Assembly (NCBI GenBank): GCA_004321925.1
Contig: SCQH01000008.1
Coordinates: forward strand, 60,952 to 124,951
Direction: 5' to 3'
Length of the DNA stretch: 64,000 bases
From: Nitrospirota bacterium
Lineage (GTDB): Bacteria; Nitrospirota; Thermodesulfovibrionia; Thermodesulfovibrionales; UBA6898
Shown here: positions 1 through 10,150 of the stretch, piece by piece
How positions within the stretch are numbered: position 1 is the first letter of the stretch
How the letters are laid out: every line of letters begins with the position of its first letter
Notes under the pieces: model-generated
Told to the model about the DNA's origin: nothing
Database searches by the model: none
Seen by the model: the letters and a program-made list of their open reading frames with translations, nothing else
Translations under genes and position numbers: made by a program

Positions 1-212
1 GCGAAATATTCAATTTCCTCACGACGACCCTCAAGCAGAGCACCTTTTTCGGAAGGGCAAAGAACTATGAAAACAGGGCCTGTTCTGCCTATGCGCTCGG
101 AATTTTCGGCGGCAGCGACGCCCTGGCAATCCTGAACAAATTCAAAAATGACAGCAACAAGCAGTTCAGAGATGCTGTTCATATTGCGATCAAGCGTGCC
201 GGCAATGGATAA
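1..212 (+). CDS. HEAT-repeat protein, C-terminal end (partial)
   Basis: An open frame enters from the left edge (first full codon at base 3) and ends at TAA 210-212. The visible 69 residues contain alpha-helical repeat signatures such as ACSAYALGIFGG, DALAILNKF and RDAVHIAIKRAG, which are typical of HEAT/PBS-lyase-like repeats used as protein-binding scaffolds. The 5' part lies outside the window, so partner and function cannot be told. Its stop overlaps the start of the following HD-GYP gene (ATG at 205), so the two are probably translationally coupled and may act together in signalling. Confidence 0.75.
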   Translation, partial: EIFNFLTTTLKQSTFFGRAKNYENRACSAYALGIFGGSDALAILNKFKNDSNKQFRDAVHIAIKRAGNG

Positions 213-1608
213 CAAAGAAGATATAGAGATTAATAAGACCGCACGCGAACTGGTCAATCAGATCTCCGTCGTCCTGAAGACCTCCCAGATCCACGATGCG
301 AACAACGTCGCCGTTTCTTCGATGATCGACAAGGTAATGGCCATCATTAACACCATGATCCTTGCTGAGCGGATCATTGCGCTTGAGTTGCGGGGCGATT
401 TTTTCTACGTGAATGACACCCGCATCCGCTACCCTCTTGAATATCTGCTCAATTTTGACTTTCTTGTCAGAGAATTCAAAAAACGCGAGCTCGGGAGCCT
501 GATCTTCAAGGACAGGCTCAGTTCTGATGATATAAAGATATTCGTCAAGGCGTTTATCTCGTCCGGGTTTTCATCGACCCCCTTTGATGTCATGCAGGAA
601 AAGGTTTCAGACCTCAAGAACTTTTCTGTGGAACGGCTCAAGAATATTGTCGACCGTGATACCGTGGAACCCCGCAAAATGGTCAAAAAAACGTATTTCA
701 ATGCTGTCTCATTTACTAAAGGGGTCATTAATAAGATCAAGAGCGGCGAAAAGGTCAATATCAAAAAGGCAAAAAGGGTTGTTGAGACCATGGTCGACCA
801 GATACTCGAACAGGAGCAGCTCCTGCTGGGGATGACTGCCATCAAGGATTACGACGAATACACCTATCACCATTCGGTGAATGTCAGCGTTCTCTCCATT
901 GCCCTGGGTCAGCGCCTTGGCCTGAACAAAAAGAAACTGACGGACCTCGGGATCGTGGCCATATTCCATGATATCGGCAAGATGGAGATCCCCAATGAAA
1001 TACTCAATAAACCGACACGGTTCACCGACGACGAATGGAAGATCATCAGGAAGCATCCTGCGTGGGGGGTCAAGTCCCTCCTTGGCCTGAAGAAGCTTGA
1101 TGAACTGACCATTAAATCGGCGATCGTCGCCTTTGAACACCATATGAATTATGACCTGAGCGGATATCCCCGGATCAGAAAAAGGATCGAACTTGATTTT
1201 TTCAGCAGGATCATCTCTCTTGCGGACCAGTATGATGCCATGACCTCGGCCCGTGTCTATTCCAGGATCCCCATGTCGCCCGACAAGGCACTGAGTATCA
1301 TGATGGAACGTTCGGGTGGCCAGTTGGATCCCCTGCTCATGAAGTTTTTTATCAACATGATCGGTGTCTTCCCGATCGGTACCCTGGTCATGCTGAACAC
1401 GAAGGAACTGGGGCTGGTGTATGAAAGCAACCAGCTTTTTGCCTCCCGCCCGAGGGTTATGGTAATAATCGACAAGGATGGCAAGAGATCAACAGGGTTC
1501 GTCGTGGACCTTACGGAAAAGAATGATCAGGGTGACTATATCCGCTCTATCGTTAAAACCATGGATCCGAATAAATACAATATTAATCTGGCGGAATACC
1601 TGCTCTAA
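205..1608 (+). CDS. HD-GYP domain protein, putative cyclic-di-GMP phosphodiesterase
   Basis: A 467-residue protein from ATG 205. The C-terminal half holds an HD-GYP domain: HHSVNVSVLS, then the metal-binding HD in FHDIGKMEIP (about residue 254), the HH of EHHMN, and the GYP of SGYP (about residue 320). HD-GYP enzymes hydrolyse cyclic di-GMP. The first ~200 residues form an unrecognised helical region. An upstream in-frame start at 148 lies inside the HEAT gene. I prefer 205 because ATG overlaps the upstream TAA, although no strong Shine-Dalgarno sequence is visible. A diguanylate cyclase lies nearby on the other strand, so a local c-di-GMP circuit is possible. Catalytic activity is inferred from motifs only. 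Confidence 0.9.
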   Translation: MDNKEDIEINKTARELVNQISVVLKTSQIHDANNVAVSSMIDKVMAIINTMILAERIIALELRGDFFYVNDTRIRYPLEYLLNFDFLVREFKKRELGSLIFKDRLSSDDIKIFVKAFISSGFSSTPFDVMQEKVSDLKNFSVERLKNIVDRDTVEPRKMVKKTYFNAVSFTKGVINKIKSGEKVNIKKAKRVVETMVDQILEQEQLLLGMTAIKDYDEYTYHHSVNVSVLSIALGQRLGLNKKKLTDLGIVAIFHDIGKMEIPNEILNKPTRFTDDEWKIIRKHPAWGVKSLLGLKKLDELTIKSAIVAFEHHMNYDLSGYPRIRKRIELDFFSRIISLADQYDAMTSARVYSRIPMSPDKALSIMMERSGGQLDPLLMKFFINMIGVFPIGTLVMLNTKELGLVYESNQLFASRPRVMVIIDKDGKRSTGFVVDLTEKNDQGDYIRSIVKTMDPNKYNINLAEYLL

Positions 1609-1657
1609 TTGTACGGATAAAGTGCTTCAGGGCAAGAAAGATCTCTGGGAAGACCGG

Positions 1658-3040
1658 TCAGATCTTGAACCAATTTTTCTTTTCTTTTAGGCCAGCCAGC
1701 GTTGTGGTCAGGTCTTTCATAAGCCTCAGAAGGTCTGTTTGCCCCTGCTTCATGTCTTTTATATCCTTCATGCCCGGGGCAAGCTTTTCAACCGTTTTTT
1801 GCAGGCCGTCCACTGAGCCCTGCAGTCCGGCAATGTCATCAGTCGTCTTGTCAGCCCTGGGCGCAAGAACAGTTTTTTGAAGGGCGTCCATTGAACCCTG
1901 CAGTCCGGCAATATCATCGGTCATCTTCTCCATTCTGGCCGTAAGAGCGATGATCATGTCACGCAGTTCAGCGGAGATGTTGTCGGTGGCGGGGAGAACT
2001 TCAGGTTCCTGGCGTGCCGGCAGGGGACGGGGCGCGGAAGGCTTTTCAATGTCAGCTTTGTATTCAGGTACGATTCCGGGACCGGCCCCGGAGGCCTTTT
2101 CAATTTCAGCGGTATATTCAGGGACGATCTCCGGCCTGTCACCAGAGGCCTTTTCGATCTCAACGGTATATTCGGGGACGGCACCAGGGGCCTTTTCAGG
2201 CTCACTGGTGTATTCAGGGACGATCTCCGGCCTGTCACCAGAGGCCTTTTCAGCCTCGATGGTATATTCGGGGAAAGCGCCTTCAGGCTCAACGGTGTAT
2301 TCAGGGACGATCTCAGTGGTATCGTCATGAAGTTCAAGGGCAGGAATTTCCTCCTGTTCCATAACGGGAATTGCCTCGGCCATTGCCGGTTCGGCCTCCA
2401 TAGGCGGGGCAGTTTCCACTGCATCCTTTTGGGGCAACGGCTGGATCTCGATCTTGTGTTTCTTGGAAATATATTTGAGCAGAAGCTTGGTTATAAGCTT
2501 GAAGGTGTCTTCAACCCCCTGCCCATTGACGGCCGTCGCCTCGATAACATGATAGTTGTAAGGGTTCAGATCACTGTTCAATTCAGCAGGGGTGCAGACC
2601 TCCTTCAGGTCTCTTTTGTTGTACTGGAGAACGACCGCGATCTCATCAGGGTTGATATTGTTCGCGTAGAGGTTCTCACGCATGTTGGCAAAGCTCTCCA
2701 TGTTCTGTTCACGCATTGCCCGCTGAGAATCGGCAACGAATACGATCGCATCAGCACCCTTTAAGACAACCTTCCGGGTGGCATTATACCTGACCTGTCC
2801 GGGTACGGTATACAACTGAAACCGTATTGAAAAATCCCTTATCTTGCCGAGTTCAATGGGGAGAAAATCAAAAAAGAGGGTTCGGTCAGATTCCGTAGAA
2901 AGGGACAGCAACTTTCCCTTTGTCTCCGGATTCAGAACCGAGTGCAGGTATTGAAGGTTGGTGGTTTTACCGCTTAACCCCGGCCCGTAATAGACTATTT
3001 TCAGCGTGATCTCTTTTGTCGCGTAATTAAAAAGAGCCAT
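1658..3040 (-). CDS. MglA-like small Ras-type GTPase with long repeat-rich C-terminal extension
   Basis: The 460-residue product starts with a complete MglA-type GTPase domain (about residues 1-200). It has the P-loop GPGLSGKTT (19-27), the switch region with TVPGQVRY, and the guanine-specificity motif NKRD. MglA GTPases control polarity and motility in other bacteria but are only ~195 residues long. Here residues ~243-333 contain six degenerate PEYT-type units, followed by a predicted coiled coil with a repeated DDIAGLQGS segment and the end NWFKI. The gene begins 4 nt after the diguanylate cyclase stop, making it third in a secA-led unit. A TATAGT hexamer 8 nt upstream of ATG could be its own promoter. 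The partner of the tail is unknown. Confidence 0.85.
   Translation of the reverse strand: MALFNYATKEITLKIVYYGPGLSGKTTNLQYLHSVLNPETKGKLLSLSTESDRTLFFDFLPIELGKIRDFSIRFQLYTVPGQVRYNATRKVVLKGADAIVFVADSQRAMREQNMESFANMRENLYANNINPDEIAVVLQYNKRDLKEVCTPAELNSDLNPYNYHVIEATAVNGQGVEDTFKLITKLLLKYISKKHKIEIQPLPQKDAVETAPPMEAEPAMAEAIPVMEQEEIPALELHDDTTEIVPEYTVEPEGAFPEYTIEAEKASGDRPEIVPEYTSEPEKAPGAVPEYTVEIEKASGDRPEIVPEYTAEIEKASGAGPGIVPEYKADIEKPSAPRPLPARQEPEVLPATDNISAELRDMIIALTARMEKMTDDIAGLQGSMDALQKTVLAPRADKTTDDIAGLQGSVDGLQKTVEKLAPGMKDIKDMKQGQTDLLRLMKDLTTTLAGLKEKKNWFKI
2041..2314 (-). repeat. Coding tandem repeats (PEYT units) in the MglA-like gene
   Basis: Six copies of a degenerate motif, roughly (E/A)xVPEYTxExEKA, sit head to tail between residues ~243 and ~333. 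At DNA level a ~33-bp block (gacgatctccggcctgtcac followed by cagaggcctttt) occurs twice almost exactly, near 2122 and 2220, about 99 bp apart. This implies recent repeat duplication. The units are acidic and proline-rich, which suggests an extended linker or binding array. Confidence 0.85.
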
Positions 3041-3044
3041 AATG

Positions 3045-4436
3045 TTATACTATAGCATAAACGCCGTTGCGTGTCTGCGTTTTTACCCGGTACATGGCTT
3101 CGTCAGCAAGCCGCAGCAGATCTTCCTTGGTCTTGGCACTTTCCGGATATGAGGCGACCCCAAAGCTTGCCGTGAGACGCAGAGAATAACCGTCTTTTTT
3201 CAGGAAAACGTTGAGCTCTATCGATCTGCGTATCCTCTCTGCTATCTGGATAGCGGCTGCGGGTGCGGTCTGGGGCAGTACAATGACGAACTCATCTCCG
3301 CCATAGCGCGCCACAATATCAATGGTCCTCAGGCTCTTGATGAGCAGCTGACCGATCTCAACCAGGAGTTTACTGCCGACAAGATGGCCATAGGTGTCAT
3401 TGGTCGTCTTGAAGTGGTCCACATCCATAAATATCAGAGACAACGAGGTCTGGTGGCGTTTTGACCTGGTCAGTTCAATTTCAAGGGTCCTGTTGAGATA
3501 CCGGGTATTGAAAAGCTTGGTCAGATCGTCGGTGATGGACAGTTCAGCCATCTTTTGGTAGACCGTCGTCATTTCAATGGCTATGGTCGCACGGTCAACG
3601 AGCCTCTGAAAGAGGGCGAGGTCCTCCCGGGTGAATGGCTGATGTGTCGTCCTGCTGATGATCTCAAAGACACCCAGTATGGTCCCCTTGCTCAAGATCG
3701 GGACACACATCAGTGATTGGGCTTTCAGGGACGAACCTTTGCCGGCACCCGTATTGAACCGTTTATCCTTGGATACGTCAGGCAGGATTATAGGGATGCC
3801 TTCCTGTGCGACCCACCCGGAAATGCCTTCGCCTTTTTTCAGACGAATTTTCTTGCGCGTCGCTTTTTCATCCTTCTTTACGGAGGTCTTCTCCATGACA
3901 AGGTCCCCGGTGGCGGCATCGACGAGAAAGACAGACCATTGATCAACCCGGATAAGCTGCTTGGCATTCTTCATTATGCCGCTGATGATGTCGCCCAGGT
4001 CAAGGGATGAGGTCATGGTCTTGCTGACCGTATCAAAGAAGGAGAGCTCTTTTTTCATGTTGTCGAGCTGGCCGCGCAACAGGGTGTTTTCATCGATGAG
4101 CCTCTTCTCATGCAAGGCCTTTTTGACAAGAAAAACGAGCTCTTTTTCTGACGGCTGGACAACAGGGTAGGTCAGGGGATTTTTGAGCCAGGGGGCAAAA
4201 CCGCCAAATGACGGGGTATCAGAAAAAACGATCTTCGGGGTACTTTTATAGGCCTGAATAAAATCCCTGAAGGAAGGCTCGGCTGATACATGCCGGTCAG
4301 CAATGATGACCTCGGGGGGGTCATCGCGCCTGTTGAGCAGTCCGCTGATGGTTTTCACCCTGGTGACAGAAATGCCAGGCCCGAGAAAATCTTCCCTCTT
4401 AAAGAGGTCATTGCCGATAAAACAGATCTTAATCAT
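3045..4436 (-). CDS. GAF-GGDEF diguanylate cyclase
   Basis: A 463-residue soluble protein. Residues 1-120 look like a degenerate receiver fold without an obvious phospho-acceptor pattern. A coiled segment follows, then a GAF sensor domain (about 150-290), then a GGDEF domain with the intact active-site motif [13 protein letters not shown] near residue 375. An inhibitory I-site RxxD (RTID) lies five residues before GGDEF, so product feedback is expected. The product should be cyclic di-GMP; the GAF ligand is unknown. The start ATG overlaps the secA stop (ATGATTAA), so it is translationally coupled to secA. The MglA-like GTPase follows after 4 nt. Confidence 0.93.
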   Translation of the reverse strand: MIKICFIGNDLFKREDFLGPGISVTRVKTISGLLNRRDDPPEVIIADRHVSAEPSFRDFIQAYKSTPKIVFSDTPSFGGFAPWLKNPLTYPVVQPSEKELVFLVKKALHEKRLIDENTLLRGQLDNMKKELSFFDTVSKTMTSSLDLGDIISGIMKNAKQLIRVDQWSVFLVDAATGDLVMEKTSVKKDEKATRKKIRLKKGEGISGWVAQEGIPIILPDVSKDKRFNTGAGKGSSLKAQSLMCVPILSKGTILGVFEIISRTTHQPFTREDLALFQRLVDRATIAIEMTTVYQKMAELSITDDLTKLFNTRYLNRTLEIELTRSKRHQTSLSLIFMDVDHFKTTNDTYGHLVGSKLLVEIGQLLIKSLRTIDIVARYGGDEFVIVLPQTAPAAAIQIAERIRRSIELNVFLKKDGYSLRLTASFGVASYPESAKTKEDLLRLADEAMYRVKTQTRNGVYAIV

Positions 4437-7047
4437 TCACGCCGCAGCATTTTTTATACTTTTTCCCGCTGCCGCAGGGACATGGCTCATTCCGCCCGGT
4501 CTTTTTCCCCCTGGTCACCGCCGTGGCCACAGCACCCTCATCACCCCGGTTATAGTTGAGGCTGACCTTGCGGGCCTGCGATTCCAGTGCGGTTTCCCTG
4601 TCTCGTTGTATCTGTATCTTAAAGAGCCTAGTCAGGATCTCTGTCGAGATCCTGCCTGACATATCGGTGAACATATCGAAGGCCTCACGCTTGTATTCCA
4701 CAAGAGGGTCTCTCTGGCCATATCCCCGCAGGCCGATCCCTTCCTTCAAATGGTCCATTGCCAGAAGATGGTCCTTCCACTGGGAGTCCACAACCTGAAG
4801 AACGATCATCTTCTCAAGATATCGCATCATCGAACTGCCGATATCGGTCTCTTTCTGCTCATACGTCTTTTGCACCAGGGAAAGGATGTTCTCCCTGAGG
4901 GTTGAGAAGTCTTCAGGAAGACCAGTGACCGTTAAGGCAAAGGTACCGTACAGCGCATCCTTCAGCCCTGTCAGGTCATACTCGTGACTGCCCTTGTCCT
5001 CAGGGCAATAGAGGGACAGGATGTCATCGACCGTATCCTCCGTCATGGAAATGACCTTCTCCCTGAGGTCGCCGCCGGAGAGGATATCCTTCCGGTAGGC
5101 ATAGATCTCAGTCCTCTGCTTGTTCATGACATCGTCATATTCAAGCAGATGTTTACGTATATCAAAATTATGAGACTCGACCCGTTTCTGGGCATTTTCG
5201 ATGGAACGGGAAACCAGGGAGTTCTCAATGGGGACGTCATCGTCCATGCCGAGCTTGCCCATCAGCCCGGATATGCGGTCAGACCCGAAAATGCGCATCA
5301 GGTCGTCCTCAAGGGACAGATAGAACCGTGTTGCCCCGGGGTCCCCCTGCCTGCCGGAACGACCTCTGAGCTGATTGTCGATCCTTCGGGACTCATGACG
5401 CTCTGTCCCGATGATATGAAGTCCGCCGGCTTCAAGGACCTTTTCCTTGTCCTCGCCGCATTTGATCGTCGCTGCTTCGAGGGCCCGTTGCCAGTCCTCT
5501 TCAGTATGATCAGGATTATCGGCCAGCATTTCACGGGCCACACCCGCAGGATTGCCGCCGAGTATAATGTCTGTTCCTCTGCCGGCCATATTGGTCGCAA
5601 TGGTAACGGCATGACTCCTGCCTGCCTGCGCAATGATCTCTGCTTCCCGGTCATGGTATTTGGCATTCAAAACAGTATGCCTGATCCCTTTTTTCTTCAG
5701 TAAACTTCCGAGCAGTTCAGATTTTTCGATCGAAATGGTTCCGACGAGCACCGGTTGCCCTTTTTGGTTCAGCGTCTCGATCTCATGGAGGACCGACCTG
5801 AACTTGCCGTCTTCGGTCTTGTAGATCAGGTCCGGGTGGTCTGCCCGGATCATGGGCTGGTTCGTCGGGATCATCACTACATCCAGATTGTATATTTTTG
5901 CAAACTCCTCCGCCTCTGTTTCGGCAGTACCGGTCATGCCCGCGAGCTTGTTGTACATCCTGAAGAAATTCTGAAAGGTGATCGTTGCAAGCGTCTGGTT
6001 CTCGCTTGCGATCTTGACGCCTTCCTTTGCCTCAACCGCCTGGTGCAGCCCGTCTGACCAGCGTCTGCCCGGCATGAGCCTTCCGGTGAACTCGTCAACG
6101 ATAATGACCTCACCGTCCTTGACGACATAGTCCACATCCCGCTTGAAAAGGTTATAGGCCTTGAGACCCTGCAGGACATGATGGACCAGTTCAATGTTGG
6201 CCGGATCATAAAGGTTGCCTGCCCCGAGGAGCTTTTCCGCCCTGCTGTTCCCTTCCTCGGTCAGAATGACCGTACGGGCCTTCTCGTCGATGGTATAGTC
6301 CTGACCTTTCTGAAGTCTGGGAATGATCTTGTCTATCTTGTAATACTTGTCTGTTGAATCTTCCGAGGGGCCTGATATGATGAGCGGCGTCCGGGCCTCG
6401 TCTATCAGGATACTGTCGACCTCATCGACTATGGCATAGTTAAGCTCCCGCTGGACGAACTCCGAAAAATCATACTTCATGTTATCGCGAAGATAGTCGA
6501 ACCCGAATTCGTTATTTGTCCCATAGGTGATATCAGCACCATAAGCAGCCTGGCGCTGCTCATCCGTGAGCCCATGAATGATGACCCCGACGCTTAACCC
6601 CAGGAAATTATATAAGGTCCCCATCCATCCGGAGTCTCTTCGGGCGAGATAATCATTGACCGTGACCACATGCACACCCTTTCCGGTCAGGGCATTGAGG
6701 TAGACGGGAAGGGTGGCAACCAGGGTCTTTCCTTCACCCGTCTTCATCTCGGAGATCTTTCCCTCATGAAGGGTGATCCCTCCCAGCAATTGAACATCGA
6801 AGTGTCTCATCTTCAGAACGCGCCGTGAGGCCTCGCGGGCAACAGCAAAGGCCTCAGGGAGAAGCTCATCCAGAGATTCCCCCGACTCAATGCGTTTTCT
6901 GAACGCCGGGGTCATATCCTGCAACTGGCTGTCAGAAAGTCCGGAGATATGTTTTTCGAGGGCGTTTACGCGGTCAACGATCGGCAATAATCTCTTGATC
7001 TCCCGGTCGTTCTTTGTGCCGATTATCTTCTTCAGTATTCCAAACAT
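4429..7047 (-). CDS. secA: Preprotein translocase ATPase SecA
   Basis: An 872-residue SecA, the motor that drives unfolded preproteins through SecYEG. It shows the nucleotide-binding motif MKTGEGKT (about residue 100), [15 protein letters not shown], the helicase-like motif [10 protein letters not shown], the [13 protein letters not shown] block, and the C-terminal zinc-binding SEC-C tail [13 protein letters not shown] that binds SecB or ribosomes. I chose ATG 7047 ([10 protein letters not shown]), the usual SecA N-terminus, over a TTG 36 nt upstream that would sit in the promoter. No Shine-Dalgarno precedes it. A -10-like TAATAT lies 7 nt upstream, suggesting a leaderless message. It heads the secA / GGDEF / MglA-like unit. 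Confidence 0.98.
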   Translation of the reverse strand: MFGILKKIIGTKNDREIKRLLPIVDRVNALEKHISGLSDSQLQDMTPAFRKRIESGESLDELLPEAFAVAREASRRVLKMRHFDVQLLGGITLHEGKISEMKTGEGKTLVATLPVYLNALTGKGVHVVTVNDYLARRDSGWMGTLYNFLGLSVGVIIHGLTDEQRQAAYGADITYGTNNEFGFDYLRDNMKYDFSEFVQRELNYAIVDEVDSILIDEARTPLIISGPSEDSTDKYYKIDKIIPRLQKGQDYTIDEKARTVILTEEGNSRAEKLLGAGNLYDPANIELVHHVLQGLKAYNLFKRDVDYVVKDGEVIIVDEFTGRLMPGRRWSDGLHQAVEAKEGVKIASENQTLATITFQNFFRMYNKLAGMTGTAETEAEEFAKIYNLDVVMIPTNQPMIRADHPDLIYKTEDGKFRSVLHEIETLNQKGQPVLVGTISIEKSELLGSLLKKKGIRHTVLNAKYHDREAEIIAQAGRSHAVTIATNMAGRGTDIILGGNPAGVAREMLADNPDHTEEDWQRALEAATIKCGEDKEKVLEAGGLHIIGTERHESRRIDNQLRGRSGRQGDPGATRFYLSLEDDLMRIFGSDRISGLMGKLGMDDDVPIENSLVSRSIENAQKRVESHNFDIRKHLLEYDDVMNKQRTEIYAYRKDILSGGDLREKVISMTEDTVDDILSLYCPEDKGSHEYDLTGLKDALYGTFALTVTGLPEDFSTLRENILSLVQKTYEQKETDIGSSMMRYLEKMIVLQVVDSQWKDHLLAMDHLKEGIGLRGYGQRDPLVEYKREAFDMFTDMSGRISTEILTRLFKIQIQRDRETALESQARKVSLNYNRGDEGAVATAVTRGKKTGRNEPCPCGSGKKYKKCCGVND

Positions 7048-7054
7048 AGTATAC

Positions 7055-7083
7055 ATATTAAATGAATAAGCGTAATAATGCAA
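7055..7083 (-). promoter_or_regulatory. Putative secA promoter (leaderless)
   Basis: On the minus strand TTGCAT (7078-7083), a 17-nt spacer and TAATAT (7055-7060), with ATG beginning 7 nt after the hexamer. The predicted transcription start falls on or next to the initiation codon. The match to sigma-70 is moderate. Confidence 0.45.
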
Positions 7084-7139
7084 GAAAGCCTGTTAATTCA
7101 AGATGTTAGAAGTTCGCAGCCCGTTTTCTTCGGACGCAA

Positions 7140-7169
7140 TTGAAGAAAAGGCCGTATTCGTGTTACATT
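7140..7169 (+). promoter_or_regulatory. Putative miaB promoter (leaderless)
   Basis: TTGAAG (7140-7145), an 18-nt spacer, then an extended -10 TG-T-TACATT (hexamer 7164-7169) and ATG 5 nt later at 7175. No Shine-Dalgarno sequence is present. Confidence 0.4.
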
Positions 7170-7174
7170 TCAAA

Positions 7175-8479
7175 ATGGAGAAGCTTGTATTTATCTATAC
7201 CTATGGCTGCCAGATGAATGTCCACGACTCTGAAAAGATCAGGGGAGTACTCTCAGAAAAAGGCTATAAGACGGCAGAAACCCCCGAAGAAGCGGACCTT
7301 ATTGTATTTAATACCTGTGCCATCAGGGCAAAGGCCGAGCAGAAATTCTATAGTCAGCTCGGGAGGATAAAGTTTCTCAAGCAGGCCAATAAGGACCTGA
7401 AGATCGCCGTGGCAGGCTGTGCTGCCCAGGATGCAAAGCAGAAGATCTTCAGAAGGGCTCCCTATGTCGATTATGTGATCGGGCCCCGAAATATACAGTC
7501 CCTCCCGGAGCTTCTGCTTGACTCACGGGGCCTGTTCGTTACCGAGAACCCGGAGATCGCAGAACAGGAATTTCCTGCGCAGAGGGACAGCGCGACAAAG
7601 GCATGGATCACGATCATGTACGGATGTAATAACTTCTGCACCTACTGTATCGTCCCGTATACCCGCGGCAGGGAGGTCTCACGCCCCAGCAACAGCATCC
7701 TTGCCGAGATCGGGCAACTGGTCAATAAAGGATACCGGGAGGTGACCCTCCTCGGCCAGAACGTCAATTCATACCGGAGTGATACCGACTTCCCCGGCCT
7801 GCTGCGCCTCATCGACCGCAGCGGTATACACAGAGTCCGTTTTGTGACATCGCATCCCCGCGACCTGTCGGCAGATCTTATTAAGGCCTTGTCCGATCTG
7901 CCGAGCCTCTGCGAACATATCCATCTCCCCCTGCAGTCCGGTTCCGACAAAATACTCTCTGCGATGAACAGACGCTATACCTATGCAGACTATCTCGCCA
8001 GGGTGACCGGTCTCAGAAATAGCGTGCCGGGTATCTCGATAACTACCGACGTGATCGTCGGGTTTCCGGGTGAGACCGAGGAGGATTATGAACTGACTGT
8101 CAGGGCACTTCAGGAGATCGAGTTTGACGGCTTATTTGCCTTCAAATATTCACGCAGGAACGGTACAAGGGCCGGGGAGCTTGATGATCAGTTATCGGAA
8201 GAGCAGAAGAATGACAGGCTGAACCGTCTTCTCCCGCTTCAGGAGGAGATAACCCTCAGGAAAAACAGGCTGCTTGAGGGGCTTGTCCTTGAGGTCATGG
8301 TCGAAGGCCCGTCTGACAGTGATCCGTCGCGGTTGACCGGCAGGACACGCTCCAACAAGATCGTCACTATCCCCGACTCTGGGGAAGAGGAGGGTGCTCT
8401 TGTCCGGGTAGAGATACGCCTGGCAAGGCCCCACTCTCTTGAGGGTGTCAGGGCAGATCTGGTCCCGGCCCCCGTCTGA
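7175..8479 (+). CDS. miaB: tRNA-2-methylthio-N6-isopentenyladenosine synthase MiaB
   Basis: A radical-SAM methylthiotransferase that converts i6A37 to ms2i6A37 in tRNAs reading UNN codons. The N-terminal UPF0004 domain begins IYTYGCQMNVHDSE and carries the cysteines for the auxiliary cluster (YGCQ, NTCAIR, AGCAAQ). The radical-SAM cluster motif is CNNFCTYC, followed by PYTRGREVSR. A TRAM domain closes the protein. From ATG 7175 it has 434 residues, the family length. An upstream in-frame start at 7103 would add an atypical extension. It is followed after one base by the paralogue mtaB, so the two tRNA methylthiotransferases form one unit. Confidence 0.96.
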   Translation: MEKLVFIYTYGCQMNVHDSEKIRGVLSEKGYKTAETPEEADLIVFNTCAIRAKAEQKFYSQLGRIKFLKQANKDLKIAVAGCAAQDAKQKIFRRAPYVDYVIGPRNIQSLPELLLDSRGLFVTENPEIAEQEFPAQRDSATKAWITIMYGCNNFCTYCIVPYTRGREVSRPSNSILAEIGQLVNKGYREVTLLGQNVNSYRSDTDFPGLLRLIDRSGIHRVRFVTSHPRDLSADLIKALSDLPSLCEHIHLPLQSGSDKILSAMNRRYTYADYLARVTGLRNSVPGISITTDVIVGFPGETEEDYELTVRALQEIEFDGLFAFKYSRRNGTRAGELDDQLSEEQKNDRLNRLLPLQEEITLRKNRLLEGLVLEVMVEGPSDSDPSRLTGRTRSNKIVTIPDSGEEEGALVRVEIRLARPHSLEGVRADLVPAPV

Positions 8480-8480
8480 C

Positions 8481-9719
8481 ATGAAGATCTCTCTCTGTAC
8501 ACTCGGGTGCAGGGTCAATCAGTCTGAATCATCCGTCCTCGAGGGTTCCCTTAAAAAGCATGGTGCAACAATTGTGGCCCTGACCGAAAACCCCGATGTC
8601 TGCATCATTAACACCTGCACGGTCACACAAAAAAGCGATTATACCTCACGACAGCTGATCAGGCGCGCCACCCGCACCGGGGCCCGCGTTATTGTGACAG
8701 GTTGTTACTCACAACTCGCCAGGGAGGGTGTATTGTCCCTTTCCGGTGAGATAACGGTCGTCGACAATAAAGATAAGCTCGACATCGTTGGGATGATAAC
8801 TGACGTCAGCGCCCCGCTTACGTATCACGATCATACCCAGACCAGGCCCTATCTTAAGGTACAGGACGGGTGCAACTATCGTTGCACCTATTGCTCAGTG
8901 CCCCTGGCCCGGGGGAAGTCTGTCAGCATCCCCATCGACGACCTTGTGGAGAGGGTCATGCAGATCTCAGCGACGAAGCATGAGGTCGTGCTGACAGGGA
9001 TACATCTCGGCACCTATGGGCATGATCTGCCGGGGGGCAAGAGAACGATCAATGACCTGCTGAGGGCACTGCTTGACAGGACCGACATTCACCGGATTAG
9101 GCTGAGTTCACTCGAAATAAATGAAATAGATGATGAAACGCTCAGGATCATGCAGGATAAAAGGATATGCAGAAATCTGCATATCCCGCTTCAGAGCGGT
9201 AGTGACAAAATACTGAAGCTCATGCAGAGGAACTACGGGTCGGCCGCCTATAAACGAAGGATCATGGGAGTCGCCGACCGCCTTGGCGATATAGGGCTGG
9301 GCACGGATATCATCACCGGGTTCCCTGAAGAGGGCATTCACGAATTTCAGGAAACTCTTGAACTTGTCACTGAGATGCCTTTTACCTATCTTCATGTCTT
9401 CCCTTTTTCCTCACGCCCGGGCACGGCTGCCAGCAGCATGAAGAACAGACCGTCGCCTGCTGAAACAAAGAGGAGGACCGATCTTTTGTTGGACCTTGGG
9501 CAAACTAAAAAAAGGCACTACATGACTGGTCAGATAGGGGTAACCCAGGAGATAATCGTTGAGGGGCATACTTCCGCAGGATCATCTGTCGGAACATCCA
9601 GCAACTACCTGAAGATTTCAGTCTCTGCTTCTGATTTACCCAGAGGAACCATTGCTGATGTAAGGCCTTTCAGACTTAAAAAAGACTCTCTTGAAGGAGT
9701 ACTGATTAAATCATCTTAA
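8481..9719 (+). CDS. mtaB: Threonylcarbamoyladenosine tRNA methylthiotransferase MtaB
   Basis: A MiaB paralogue that thiomethylates t6A37 in tRNAs to ms2t6A. It starts MKISLCTLGCRVNQSES, the characteristic MtaB N-terminus with CR at the second position of the motif. It has NTCTVT and TGCYSQ for the auxiliary cluster and CNYRCTYCSVPLARGKS for the radical-SAM cluster. ATG 8481 lies one base after the miaB stop; an earlier in-frame start (8439) would overlap miaB. The length of 412 residues fits the family. Distinguishing MtaB from MiaB rests on the N-terminal signature and on the pairing with a true MiaB. Confidence 0.92.
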   Translation: MKISLCTLGCRVNQSESSVLEGSLKKHGATIVALTENPDVCIINTCTVTQKSDYTSRQLIRRATRTGARVIVTGCYSQLAREGVLSLSGEITVVDNKDKLDIVGMITDVSAPLTYHDHTQTRPYLKVQDGCNYRCTYCSVPLARGKSVSIPIDDLVERVMQISATKHEVVLTGIHLGTYGHDLPGGKRTINDLLRALLDRTDIHRIRLSSLEINEIDDETLRIMQDKRICRNLHIPLQSGSDKILKLMQRNYGSAAYKRRIMGVADRLGDIGLGTDIITGFPEEGIHEFQETLELVTEMPFTYLHVFPFSSRPGTAASSMKNRPSPAETKRRTDLLLDLGQTKKRHYMTGQIGVTQEIIVEGHTSAGSSVGTSSNYLKISVSASDLPRGTIADVRPFRLKKDSLEGVLIKSS

Positions 9720-10109
9720 CTCATCAAAATATCAACGTTTTTCTCCTGCCTAAACAGTGACCATATACGAAGAATGCCGTTCTTGACATCAGAGGGCAAC
9801 CTTATACACACGATTGCTGACATTTTATTAACAATGCCTGTTTATATAAAGTGTCCGATAAGATATATTATGTTAAATATCATAGTGAGCTCATAATATC
9901 AAATCTCCACCCTCAGCATGAGATAGCCGCGATCTAAAGAATAAAAGTATTACATGACACTACCACCCCTATCAGAATAATTTACTTTAAGTTAATCCCA
10001 TACCTCACTGTTATTACGTAATTTTATTGTGTTATGGTTTAGTTTCTGCAAAGCAACCTACTCTGTTCTACGGCAGATGATATAAATTACATAGAGCCAG
10101 AGCGTAAAC
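9720..10109. other. AT-rich gene-free region
   Basis: About 390 bases with much lower GC than the flanks and no reading frame of useful length on either strand. I see no convincing terminator after mtaB, no riboswitch and no degraded gene that I can name. The right end carries the tRNA promoter. It could hold the 3' end of the mtaB transcript or a non-coding RNA, but the sequence alone does not show one. Confidence 0.6.
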
Positions 10110-10139
10110 TTGACTTTTCAGGCTGATCTGATTTATAAA
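10110..10139 (+). promoter_or_regulatory. tRNA-Gly promoter
   Basis: TTGACT (10110-10115), an 18-nt spacer and TATAAA (10134-10139). The predicted transcript starts near 10146, about five bases before the tRNA. This is one of the best sigma-70-type promoters in the window. Confidence 0.7.
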
Positions 10140-10150
10140 ATTGCAGTGAT

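Noticed and set aside
1638..1666. AAGATCT...AGATCTT palindrome as a terminator for the HD-GYP gene
   Set aside because: Only 7 A/T-rich pairs with a 15-nt loop, overlapping the stop of the convergent gene; the T-rich run is 10 nt away.
7103..7174. N-terminal extension of miaB
   Set aside because: Residues do not resemble MiaB and cover a plausible promoter; the family start is at ATG 7175.
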